A DNA stretch of 64,000 nt from Bacteroidaceae bacterium (GTDB lineage: Bacteria; Bacteroidota; Bacteroidia; Bacteroidales; Bacteroidaceae): contig JAFROT010000030.1 in assembly GCA_017429525.1 (NCBI GenBank), positions 177,776 through 241,775 of the forward strand. Direction: 5' to 3'. A program made the translations under genes and the position numbers. Below are positions 33,329 to 41,820 of this stretch, one piece after another. The notes under the pieces are model-generated. The model was not told where the DNA came from, made no database searches, and worked only from the letters and a program-made list of their open reading frames with translations. Position 1 is the first letter of the stretch. Every line of letters starts with the position of its first letter.

Positions 33329-35179
33329 ATGAATAAGATAGTCAGAAACGCCACCATGATTGTTGCAGCAGCCCTGTCGTTCGTTGCCTGCAATAGCGAC
33401 GACATCAAGGACGATGCCATGTACACCTTCACGGGCGAAACGGCAGCCAGTTTCTGCCAGCACACGCCCGAGCTCAGCCGTTTCTACGAGATGCTCGTGG
33501 CCACAGGCGATGAGAGCCTACTCGGCATCTATGGCCATTTCACCCTCTTCCCGCCCACTAACACCGCTATCGACGCATGGCTCAGTGAGCGCGGACAGCG
33601 TTGGGAGGACCTGACGATAGAGGACATGCAGAAGGTGGTCTACAGCAGCACCATCCGCACGGGTGCCCAGGAATTCCTTACCACCGACTTCGTAGGCAAT
33701 GCGACCTCGCTGCTGAGCATGCAGGATCGCACCATACAGATCAGCTTCGTCACCAACGACAAGGGCCAACGCGAGATTCTCGTCAATAGTATCGCACGAA
33801 TCGTCAGTGCCGACAACGAGGTTCACAATGGCGTCGTACACATCGTAGACCACGTCATAGAGCCCTCTGAGGCCACCTCCCTCCAGCGCCTATGCCAGCA
33901 GCCGTCACTCAGCATCTTCGCACGAGCCTTTGCTGCCTCGGGGTTCAATGATCAGATGTCCGACCTCTACGACCCAAACTATACCGGGCCTGCAGGCTTT
34001 GACAGTGAAGACCCGTCGCAAGGCCATTACGAGCATTGCAAACTGGGATGGACCGTCTTTGCCGAGACCGACGAAGTGCTGCATCGGGCTGGCCTCATCG
34101 TCACGGACTCCGACACGCTCTCTGCCGTGGAACGCTTCGCCGAGAAGTGGTACGGCACCGAGGCCCTCGGCCGCTACACCGATGAGCGCAACCCTCTGCA
34201 TCGGTTCGTGGCTTACCACATTCTCAACCGCCAGATGAATACGGGCTCCATGGTTTACACGGGTTTTGCCTGCGCTCCGACCTATCGCTCGAAAGCCTAC
34301 GAATACTACGAGACCATGCTCCCCTATCGCATGATAGAGGTCAAGGCAGGCCCCGAAATCAACCGACAACGCAACGGCCACAGCGTACATCTCGACGACG
34401 AGGCCAGCAATATGGAGACCATGAACGGCTACATCCACGTTCTACGCGATCTGCTCGTCTATGACGAAGACATCATGACCTCCGACGTCATGCACAAGCG
34501 CATCCGCTTCGATTTCTATGCCGTGCCGCCACAACTCACCAACAACCACATCCGCTGGAATTGGGACTACCTCTCGAACGCACACGCCTTCCCGCAGGAC
34601 TTCTGTGGCGACTATTTCAAGTACAATACGGGCTCTACGCTGACACTTTGGGCCTCCGACGGCTGGACCAACTACCAGAGCGATGAGATGCTCATAGCCG
34701 GTCCCATGTACGACTTCACGTTGCGCATGCTGCCTGTCCCCCCTGGCAACTACGAAATACGCCTCGGCTACCGAGCCGAGAACTGGCGCGGTATAGCACA
34801 GCTCTTCATCGATGGTCAGATTGCCGGCATCCCCGTTGACCTCACAATAGGCTACAACGGTGCTGAGAACGACCCCCGTATCGGTTACGTCCACGATGAG
34901 GACACCTCCGACGACGGTATCGAGAACGATAAGATGATGCGCAACCACGGCTATATGAAGGCCCCCACAAGCATGTACACCGGGCAGGAGGGCGGCAAGA
35001 GCCTGCGCGATATGTCAGCCTGCCTCCGCATCATCATCGGACAGTACCTCTTCCAATCTTACGGCCCCCACTATTTCCGCGCGAAGAACATGGATGACAA
35101 GGGTGGTGGCCGTCAGTTTCATGCCGATTACATTGAGTACATTCCCGTCGACTTGATTAGAGATGAGGATAGGGAGTGA
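33329..35179 (+). CDS. Fasciclin-domain lipoprotein with C-terminal beta-sandwich
   Basis: The 616-residue protein has lipobox SFVAC (Cys21). Residues about 35-180 form a FAS1 unit (FYEMLVATGDESLLGIYGHFTLFPPTNTAI ... NEVHNGVVHIVDHVIEP), with a second FAS1-like stretch to about 380 (VHLDDEASNMETMNGYIHVLRDLLVYDE). The last 200 residues change character: YDFTLRMLPVPPGNYEIRLGY, IAQLFIDGQIAGIPVDL and HADYIEYIPVD look like a carbohydrate-binding-type jelly roll. This suggests a surface protein with one adhesion part and one sugar-binding part. The second half is described from motif character only and is not assigned to a family. Confidence 0.8.
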   Translation: MNKIVRNATMIVAAALSFVACNSDDIKDDAMYTFTGETAASFCQHTPELSRFYEMLVATGDESLLGIYGHFTLFPPTNTAIDAWLSERGQRWEDLTIEDMQKVVYSSTIRTGAQEFLTTDFVGNATSLLSMQDRTIQISFVTNDKGQREILVNSIARIVSADNEVHNGVVHIVDHVIEPSEATSLQRLCQQPSLSIFARAFAASGFNDQMSDLYDPNYTGPAGFDSEDPSQGHYEHCKLGWTVFAETDEVLHRAGLIVTDSDTLSAVERFAEKWYGTEALGRYTDERNPLHRFVAYHILNRQMNTGSMVYTGFACAPTYRSKAYEYYETMLPYRMIEVKAGPEINRQRNGHSVHLDDEASNMETMNGYIHVLRDLLVYDEDIMTSDVMHKRIRFDFYAVPPQLTNNHIRWNWDYLSNAHAFPQDFCGDYFKYNTGSTLTLWASDGWTNYQSDEMLIAGPMYDFTLRMLPVPPGNYEIRLGYRAENWRGIAQLFIDGQIAGIPVDLTIGYNGAENDPRIGYVHDEDTSDDGIENDKMMRNHGYMKAPTSMYTGQEGGKSLRDMSACLRIIIGQYLFQSYGPHYFRAKNMDDKGGGRQFHADYIEYIPVDLIRDEDRE

Positions 35180-35226
35180 AGAATGAAGAGTGAAGAGTGA
35201 AGAATGAAGAGTGAAGAATGAACTAT
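35180..35226. repeat. Simple repeat tract (gaagagtgaagaat)
   Basis: Units of 'gaagaatgaagagt' and 'gaagagt' fill most of the gap between two FAS1 genes. The class is the same as at 8154 and 10020, with different units. No promoter box is seen. Confidence 0.8.
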
Positions 35227-35243
35227 AAAGCGAAAAGAGAACT

Positions 35244-36806
35244 ATGAGAAGAGACACGATCTTTGTCGTTCTAACAGCGATCGTAGGCATGTGGGCCTCG
35301 ACAGCCTGCACCTCCGACTGGGATGACCACTATGGGCGCCAGGCAGGCGTGAACGCCCAGAGCCTAATGGACGTGATAGAGGCCGACGCTCAGCTCAGCC
35401 GCTTCAGCATGGCCTTGAAGCGGACGGGCATGGACAGCGTGCTACGCGCCGACCAGACCTACACCGTGTGGGCTCCGACCGACGAAGCGCTTGCAGCGCT
35501 CGACCTCGCCGACGATGCCGCCATACGGCGCACGGTCATGAACCACATAGCGCGCTTCAGCTATCCTACATCCACGACAGGCAACGTCGTGATGCTCAAC
35601 GGCAAGACGATGCGCTACACGAGCGCCGCGGTATTCAACGAGGCCACCATCGCCGAGGCCAATATTGCAGCGGCCAACGGACTCCTGCACAAGCTCTCGG
35701 CGCAAATTCCTTATCGCTACAATCTGCGCGAACTCATGGATGCCGACAGTCGTTTCGCTAAGCTCGCGGCCTTCGTGGCACGCTTCGATCAGCGCGTCTA
35801 CGACGAGCGCCGCTCGACAAGCCGCGACAGCGTGTTCGTGGACTACAACGCCTTGCTTCAAGACCCTAAATACGGCGTGGGCGACCTTGCCGACGAGGAC
35901 TCCCTGTTCACGATGATTCTCCCGACCGACGCCGTCTGGCAGACGGAGCTTGAACGTATTGGGGCGGCCTTCACGCCCTATAGCGCTGATGCCAGAGCTG
36001 CTGACAGCGTGCGGCACGTGCAGGCCGCACAGGCCTTGCTGGGCGGGCTCACGTTCCGTGGCATCGCCGACGACGCAGCCGACAGCCTCGTCACCGTCAC
36101 GGGCAGGACCATCAAGCCCGTAAAAGCCTATCTGGAAGGCTACGAACGCATCCAGGCTTCCAACGGCATCGTCTACGTGGCCTCGACGGCCCTGAACAGG
36201 AACGACGCCTGCGTGTGGCGCCACGTGCTGACGACCGAGGCCGAAGAACTGGACAGCCGCGTAGCCATGGCGGGCTCCAACTGCTACGTCCGCAACACGA
36301 ACGCCGTGAGCCGCGTGCAGGGCGTGAGCGAGAACAGCTACCTTGAGGTGACGAGCGGCAACGTTGATGGCGGCAGCACGTTCTACGTGGCGGGGTCGCT
36401 GGCTACCACGTACGACGTCTACGTAGATTTCGTCAACCCCGTTGTGGATGGCGAGAACGTAGCGGCCGAGCGCACTAAGGTCACGTTCCAGCTGATGTAC
36501 CGCGGCGCCAACGGGCGCGCCACGGCCAAGAACCAGAACACGCCCACGGAGATCACGGGCATCGATGCTGACGGCGTACTGCAGCCCGGCATCATCAGCG
36601 TGAAAGCGTTTGAGGCGGTGGCGTTGCCCGTGAGCGATTTCTACGACGGGATGTGGCACGCCGACCCTACGCATGCCGCTTTCGAGACGACTCCGACAAC
36701 GACGCTGAAGGTGCAGACGCGCGTCACCGCCGCCGATGCCCGCAACGGCTACGTCCGCAAGTTCCGCATCGACCGCGTGCGGCTGGTGCCGGTGGACGAT
36801 AACTAA
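35244..36806 (+). CDS. Fasciclin-domain lipoprotein
   Basis: The 520-residue protein has an SPII signal ending STAC (Cys22). A first FAS1 unit covers about 35-155 (FSMALKRTGMDSVLRADQTYTVWAPTDEALAAL ... ANIAAANGLLHKLS), and a second covers about 160-315 (LFTMILPTDAVW ... IQASNGIVYVAST). Residues about 320-520 form a beta-rich domain ending FRIDRVRLVPVDD, similar in style to the end of the preceding FAS1 protein. The pair lies between two SusC/SusD systems on one strand, and together with the 871-residue FAS1 protein gives three FAS1 lipoproteins in one operon. The role is inferred to be binding or adhesion at the outer membrane. Confidence 0.83.
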   Translation: MRRDTIFVVLTAIVGMWASTACTSDWDDHYGRQAGVNAQSLMDVIEADAQLSRFSMALKRTGMDSVLRADQTYTVWAPTDEALAALDLADDAAIRRTVMNHIARFSYPTSTTGNVVMLNGKTMRYTSAAVFNEATIAEANIAAANGLLHKLSAQIPYRYNLRELMDADSRFAKLAAFVARFDQRVYDERRSTSRDSVFVDYNALLQDPKYGVGDLADEDSLFTMILPTDAVWQTELERIGAAFTPYSADARAADSVRHVQAAQALLGGLTFRGIADDAADSLVTVTGRTIKPVKAYLEGYERIQASNGIVYVASTALNRNDACVWRHVLTTEAEELDSRVAMAGSNCYVRNTNAVSRVQGVSENSYLEVTSGNVDGGSTFYVAGSLATTYDVYVDFVNPVVDGENVAAERTKVTFQLMYRGANGRATAKNQNTPTEITGIDADGVLQPGIISVKAFEAVALPVSDFYDGMWHADPTHAAFETTPTTTLKVQTRVTAADARNGYVRKFRIDRVRLVPVDDN

Positions 36807-36873
36807 TAACGATAACGTTAACGAAAACGTTAACGAAAACGAAAACAAAAACTAAAGAAACGATAACGTTACG
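36807..36873. repeat. AACG hexamer repeat tract
   Basis: The gap between the FAS1 gene and the second SusC of this region is built from AACGNTAACGNNAACG units, the same family as at 133-182 and 4811-4853. The three tracts all lie within Sus-type operons directly before a SusC gene or a Sus lipoprotein gene. Confidence 0.8.
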
Positions 36874-39800
36874 ATGAAACTTCCGATCCTATCCCTCTTA
36901 CTCGCATGCAGCAGCGCGATGACAGCGGCGCAGCAGACCGACAGCCTACGGACGCAGGCCACGGGGCAGGCTTCCTCGATTCACCACGTCAGGGTGCGTG
37001 GCCGCGTGGAGCGGGCCGCAACGGGCGAGGGTCTGGCTGGGGCAAGCATCACTTCGCCCGGACTCAGGGTGAGCACGATGACGGCTGACGATGGCCGATT
37101 CGAGATCCAGCTGCCGTCGACCGACGTTCTGCTCGAGGTCACGGCTCCGGGATACGACGGGCAGGAGGTGGCTGTGCAGGGGCGTACTGACATCGACGTC
37201 AGCCTGCTCGACGCCATCGACGACACCACTCCCTCCCGACTGAACCTGCAGATTACGGGCCCGTTGCGAGCCACGCGGCAGAGTGGACAGCCTGGCAGCG
37301 GCGACACCTATTTCGTGCGCGGCCTCCAGAGCATAAATCTCAGCAGCCAACCGCTGTTCATCGTCGACGGCGTGGAGTGGCAGATGCAGGAGGAGGCGCG
37401 CACGACCGTCACGGGCTACGCTGGCAGCCCGCTGACTCTGATTGACCCTGATGACATCGAAAGCATCGACGTCCTGCGCGACGGTACGGCCATCTGGGGC
37501 TCGAAGGGTGCTGCGGGAATTGTCGTGATCAGGACAAAACGTGCCAAGGACATGGCCACGCGCATCGAGGCCAACATCTCGATGGGATTCACGACGCCCT
37601 ACAAGTCGCTGCCGATGATGCAGGCTGGCGCTTACACTCGCTACGCCACCGACGTGATGCGCGGCATGAAAGCCGATGAGGTGGGCGCGCTGCACTTCAT
37701 CCAGAACGACCCCTCGCGCTCCTACTACTGGGACACGCACCAACAGACCGACTGGCTCAGCGAAGTGAACAGGACGGGCTTCATGCAGAACTACGGCATT
37801 AACGTGGCGGGGGGCGACGACGTGGCGCTCTACCGCTTCTCGCTCGGCTACGGCAAGAACGACGGCAACGTGGACGGCACCCGTTTCGGGCGCCTGAACG
37901 CGCGGTTCAACAGCGATATTCGCCTGACCGATCGACTCTTCGTGGCAACCGACATCGCCTACGCCCAGACGATGACGCGTGTAAACTTCGACGGGCTCAA
38001 CGACGTGCATAACCCTGCCTATCTGGCCATGGTGAAATCGCCGCTCTACGGCCCGTGGCAGCACAACCTAGCGGGGCAGGCTACCAACCGCATGAACGAC
38101 GCCGACGAACTGGGAGTGGGCAACCCTATTGCCCTGATTGGCGACAATATCCCCGACATCGACCGCTACCGCTTCAACCTCAACCTGCGGCCTTCCTACG
38201 CCTTCACCGACCGCATGAAGCTGAGTGCCACGCTGGGCTTCAGCTGGGACAAGACGGCCGAGGACGTGTTCCTGCCCGATCATGGCGTGGCCGACATGCC
38301 TCTCAGGAACGCGCAGGGCGAAGTCTATGCGACAGCGCTGAACACGGTTTCCGACCTGATGGCGCGCCAGAGCACGCTGAGTGCCGAGGGCCGACTTGAC
38401 TGGACCGTGGTGAAGGACTATGGCCACGCGCTCGACCTTGCCGCCGGGGGACGATTCTACAATACTTATTATAAATGGAACGCGGGCCTCGGCTACAACA
38501 CGGGCTCCGACTTCATGCGTGCACTCTCGAACACCAACAGCAGCCTCCGCTGGATCGACGGCGACAACTACAAAGAGCGCCATGCGTCATGGTTCCTGAC
38601 GGCCGACTATGCTTTTCGAAGGCGATACAGCGTAGGGCTCGGCCTGGAGCTCGCTACGTCCTCGCGCTATGGCCGCGAGGCGGGAGGTCTCAACCTATGC
38701 GGCGTCAGCTGGTCGGTAAATCCGTCGTTGCAGGCAGCGTGGCTCATTTCGGGCGAACGGTGGATGCGAGGGTTCAGCGCAGTGAACACGGCCCGCCTGC
38801 GTGCGGCTCTGAGTCAGACGGGTAACGACCGCCTGCCCATCCTGTCCAACCGCACTTACCGCGAGACCGCCGCGCCCATACAGGATGCGACAGGAATGCT
38901 ACTAGCCAACATCGGCAACGAACAGCTGCGGTGGGAGACGACGCGACGCGCCTCCATAGGCCTCGACCTCGCGCTATGGCACGACCGCTGGCAGCTGAGC
39001 GCCGACGTATTTTGGGCGCGCACCAACGACCTCGTAACGCGCAAGCAGCTTGCCGACGTGGCGGGCATGAACTACTATTGGGACAACGACGGCAGCCTGA
39101 CCAACCGTGGCTTCGAGTTTGCGACATCTGCACGTGTGATTGAGCACAAGGACTGGAAGCTGACTCTCGGCACTACGCTCGGCCACTACACGAATCGCAT
39201 TGAAGAACTCGCGAACGGAGCTTTCACTACGGACGTGGCTGGCGCCACCATCCTGACCACGGAAGGTCGGGCAGCGGGCGTCTTCTACGGATGGCAGACG
39301 CGCAGCGTATACGCTGACGCACAGGCTGCAGCTGCCGACGGCCTCAGCGTTGTCAGCGACAATGGCAACAAGGTGGCCTTTGGCGCAGGAGACGTCCGCT
39401 TCGTTGACCAGAACCAAGATGGCATCATCGACGACCAAGACCGCGTAGTGCTCGGCGACCCCAATCCCGACATCTATGGCGACTTCAGTCTGCAACTGAA
39501 ATGGCGACGTATAACCCTCGACGGCAGTCTCGCCTACAGCCTGGGAGCCGACGCCTACAACGCCCTGCGCCAGCAGCTGGAATCGGGCAGCAGCCTCTTC
39601 AACCAGACCACTGCCATGGAGAACCGTTGGACGGCCGACGGGCAGGTGACAGACATCCCGCGCGCCACCTTCGGCGACCCGATGGGCAACAGCCGTGCCA
39701 GCGACCGATGGGTGGAGGACGGCTCGTACCTGAAACTGCGCACGCTGCGGCTGACCTATGATCTGCCCGTTCGATTTGCGGCCATACAAGGCATCAAGGT

Positions 39801-39954
39801 GTGGGCCTCGGCCAACAACGTGTTCACGCTGACACGCTATCTCGGTGCCGACCCCGAGTTCTCCATTTCGACCTCGGTGCTCTATCAAGGCGTCGATGCT
39901 GGTCTCGTGCCCAACAGCCGCTCCTTCCAACTTGGAGTGAAGATTAATCTTTAA
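36874..39954 (+). CDS. SusC-like TonB-dependent transporter
   Basis: The 1026-residue protein has a signal peptide (MKLPILSLLLACSSAMTAAQ). A regulatory-like beta-sandwich covers about 37-113 (VRVRGRVERAATGEGLAGASI), followed by a plug with LQITGPLRATRQSGQPGSGD, YFVRGLQSINLSSQPLFIVDGVEW and IDVLRDGTAIWGSKGAAGIVVIRTKRA. The barrel ends RSFQLGVKINL. It is distinct in sequence from the SusC at 28439 and is followed 42 bases later by its own SusD, so the operon carries two complete import pairs. Family certain, substrate unknown. Confidence 0.95.
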   Translation: MKLPILSLLLACSSAMTAAQQTDSLRTQATGQASSIHHVRVRGRVERAATGEGLAGASITSPGLRVSTMTADDGRFEIQLPSTDVLLEVTAPGYDGQEVAVQGRTDIDVSLLDAIDDTTPSRLNLQITGPLRATRQSGQPGSGDTYFVRGLQSINLSSQPLFIVDGVEWQMQEEARTTVTGYAGSPLTLIDPDDIESIDVLRDGTAIWGSKGAAGIVVIRTKRAKDMATRIEANISMGFTTPYKSLPMMQAGAYTRYATDVMRGMKADEVGALHFIQNDPSRSYYWDTHQQTDWLSEVNRTGFMQNYGINVAGGDDVALYRFSLGYGKNDGNVDGTRFGRLNARFNSDIRLTDRLFVATDIAYAQTMTRVNFDGLNDVHNPAYLAMVKSPLYGPWQHNLAGQATNRMNDADELGVGNPIALIGDNIPDIDRYRFNLNLRPSYAFTDRMKLSATLGFSWDKTAEDVFLPDHGVADMPLRNAQGEVYATALNTVSDLMARQSTLSAEGRLDWTVVKDYGHALDLAAGGRFYNTYYKWNAGLGYNTGSDFMRALSNTNSSLRWIDGDNYKERHASWFLTADYAFRRRYSVGLGLELATSSRYGREAGGLNLCGVSWSVNPSLQAAWLISGERWMRGFSAVNTARLRAALSQTGNDRLPILSNRTYRETAAPIQDATGMLLANIGNEQLRWETTRRASIGLDLALWHDRWQLSADVFWARTNDLVTRKQLADVAGMNYYWDNDGSLTNRGFEFATSARVIEHKDWKLTLGTTLGHYTNRIEELANGAFTTDVAGATILTTEGRAAGVFYGWQTRSVYADAQAAAADGLSVVSDNGNKVAFGAGDVRFVDQNQDGIIDDQDRVVLGDPNPDIYGDFSLQLKWRRITLDGSLAYSLGADAYNALRQQLESGSSLFNQTTAMENRWTADGQVTDIPRATFGDPMGNSRASDRWVEDGSYLKLRTLRLTYDLPVRFAAIQGIKVWASANNVFTLTRYLGADPEFSISTSVLYQGVDAGLVPNSRSFQLGVKINL

Positions 39955-39996
39955 TTCAACATTCTCTATGAGGAATCTATCATTCATCATGCACCT

Positions 39997-41679
39997 ATGA
40001 GACGCTATACATTATATTTGTTTACCAGCCTGTTGGTCCTTTCCTCCTGCGAAGATGTCTTTGACACCGATTCAACCACCGTAGTCATCGACAACGGCGC
40101 TCGCATTGAGCATCCGAGCGATTCGCTCTACAGCGCGATGGGCATCCTGGCGCAGTTCCAGCGTTTGGGCGAGCGCTACGTCCTGCTGGGTGAACTGCGC
40201 GGCGACCTGATGACGACCACCTCCGATGCCGACAAAGACCTACAGGACGTGGCCCATTTCACCATCGAAGAGGGGAATGCATACACCGACCGCAGGGACT
40301 ACTACGCTGTCATCAACAACTGCAACTTCGCCCTTGAACGTATAGACACGTCGGTTGTCGACTACCAGACACGCGTCATGATGCCCGAGTACGTAGCCAT
40401 CCGCGCCATCCGCGACTGGACGTACTGGCAGATGGCACTCACCTTCGGGCGCGCCCACTTCATAGACCGCCCACTGATCAGCCTGGAGAGCACGCTCACC
40501 AACTACCCCGTCAAGACAATCGACGAGCTGGCATCACTCATCATCGACGACCTCACGCCCTATCTGGGCACCCGCCACCTGGATTATGGCTCGGTCGACG
40601 GCATACAGACGAGCACCCTCTTCGTGCCGCTCGAGCCTTTCCTTGCCGATCTGCACCTCTATCTCAACCATTATGCCGAGGCTGCCCAGTTGTACTACGA
40701 CTATATCTACACTCACCAATTGACCATCAGCGAGGGGTATAGCAACGACTGGACAACGAACACACGCACGGACGCATCCATGAATCATACAGCCAGCTAC
40801 ACAGGTGAGATGCTGTTTCAGATGGCCTATAGCAGCGATGCCCGCGACTATCATCCTTCGCTCATACGGTTGGCCTACAACACGGTTCCCGACATCAGAC
40901 CTACCACCTCGTTCATCAACGAGATGGCTGAACGCCTATATTTCTTCACGCCCATTAACGGACAGACAATAGGCGCTTACTTGCTCAGCGACTTGCGCGG
41001 CCAAGCCGTCAACCGCAGCGGCAAGATCTACCCTGCGTCCTTTGGCCAGTTTACGTTCCAGAGTCGAAAAGAGCAATTGCTCATCAACAAGTACAACTAT
41101 GCCGCTGCCAACATCGTGGGCGGCTACGACCCCGATAACGAGGCCGTCACAACGCTCAGCTTTACACGTCAGCTGCCTCTCCTACGCACGCCTCACCTCT
41201 ACCTCCGTCTGGCCGAGGCGCTGAACCGCCTGGGGAAGCCTTCACTTGCCTTCGCCGTGCTGAAATACGGACTGACCGACGAGACGCTTACCGACCCGCA
41301 GAAGGTGGCTCCAAGTGAAATCGAGACAGGCGAACCTTATGTCAACTTCTCATGGGCACATACGAATGGAAATAATCGCAACGTTGGCACGGCCCGTCGT
41401 GGCCGAGGCCGAGGCCTGCCCTTCGACAAGGAGGACTTCATCATCGGCGAGCAACCATCGCTGCAGGACTCCATTCTCATCGTGGAGGACATGATTGTCG
41501 ATGAGATGGCCGCCGAGACGGCCTTCGAGGGCAACCGCTTCTTCGACCTGCTGCGCGTGGCGCGCCATCGCGACCAATGGCCAGCCTATGCAGCCGAGCG
41601 CGTCAGTCGACGTTTCAGTGATACGGATAAGGCTAAAGACAGACTCTGTAATGCCGATTCCTGGTGGGTTCACGAGTGA
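39997..41679 (+). CDS. SusD/RagB-family lipoprotein
   Basis: The 560-residue protein has an SPII signal with lipobox LVLSSC (Cys18). SusD features include YVAIRAIRDWTYWQMALTFGRAHFI and the terminal RagB block MAAETAFEGNRFFDLLRVARHRDQWP. The usual NPGW ending is absent; the chain stops at CNADSWWVHE. It partners the SusC just upstream. A candidate terminator follows within 35 bases, and the next gene has its own -7 box, so this is probably the end of the operon that starts at 25814. Confidence 0.92.
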   Translation: MRRYTLYLFTSLLVLSSCEDVFDTDSTTVVIDNGARIEHPSDSLYSAMGILAQFQRLGERYVLLGELRGDLMTTTSDADKDLQDVAHFTIEEGNAYTDRRDYYAVINNCNFALERIDTSVVDYQTRVMMPEYVAIRAIRDWTYWQMALTFGRAHFIDRPLISLESTLTNYPVKTIDELASLIIDDLTPYLGTRHLDYGSVDGIQTSTLFVPLEPFLADLHLYLNHYAEAAQLYYDYIYTHQLTISEGYSNDWTTNTRTDASMNHTASYTGEMLFQMAYSSDARDYHPSLIRLAYNTVPDIRPTTSFINEMAERLYFFTPINGQTIGAYLLSDLRGQAVNRSGKIYPASFGQFTFQSRKEQLLINKYNYAAANIVGGYDPDNEAVTTLSFTRQLPLLRTPHLYLRLAEALNRLGKPSLAFAVLKYGLTDETLTDPQKVAPSEIETGEPYVNFSWAHTNGNNRNVGTARRGRGRGLPFDKEDFIIGEQPSLQDSILIVEDMIVDEMAAETAFEGNRFFDLLRVARHRDQWPAYAAERVSRRFSDTDKAKDRLCNADSWWVHE

Positions 41680-41683
41680 AAAG

Positions 41684-41713
41684 GGCCGATTCCATCGAGA
41701 ATCCGACTTTTTT
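41684..41713 (+). terminator. Candidate intrinsic terminator after the SusD gene
   Basis: GATTC (41688-41692) pairs with GAATC (41699-41703), flanked by imperfect GC pairing, and is followed by CGAC and a run of six T. It lies just after the stop at 41679. The stem is short, so support is moderate. Confidence 0.45.
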
Positions 41714-41770
41714 CAGCATTTGTGCTAATCTTAGGTGCAAACGTGTCATTAATCTTCTCATGATAATCCC

Positions 41771-41778
41771 TACCTTTG
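41771..41778 (+). promoter_or_regulatory. Candidate -7 box for the FG-GAP protein
   Basis: TACCTTTG matches TAnnTTTG and lies 42 bases upstream of the start codon at 41821, giving a leader of about 36 bases. The -33 element is not clear. Confidence 0.6.
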
Positions 41779-41820
41779 CAACGAAATCATCAATAATCAT
41801 AACTTATAACAACTCACTTT

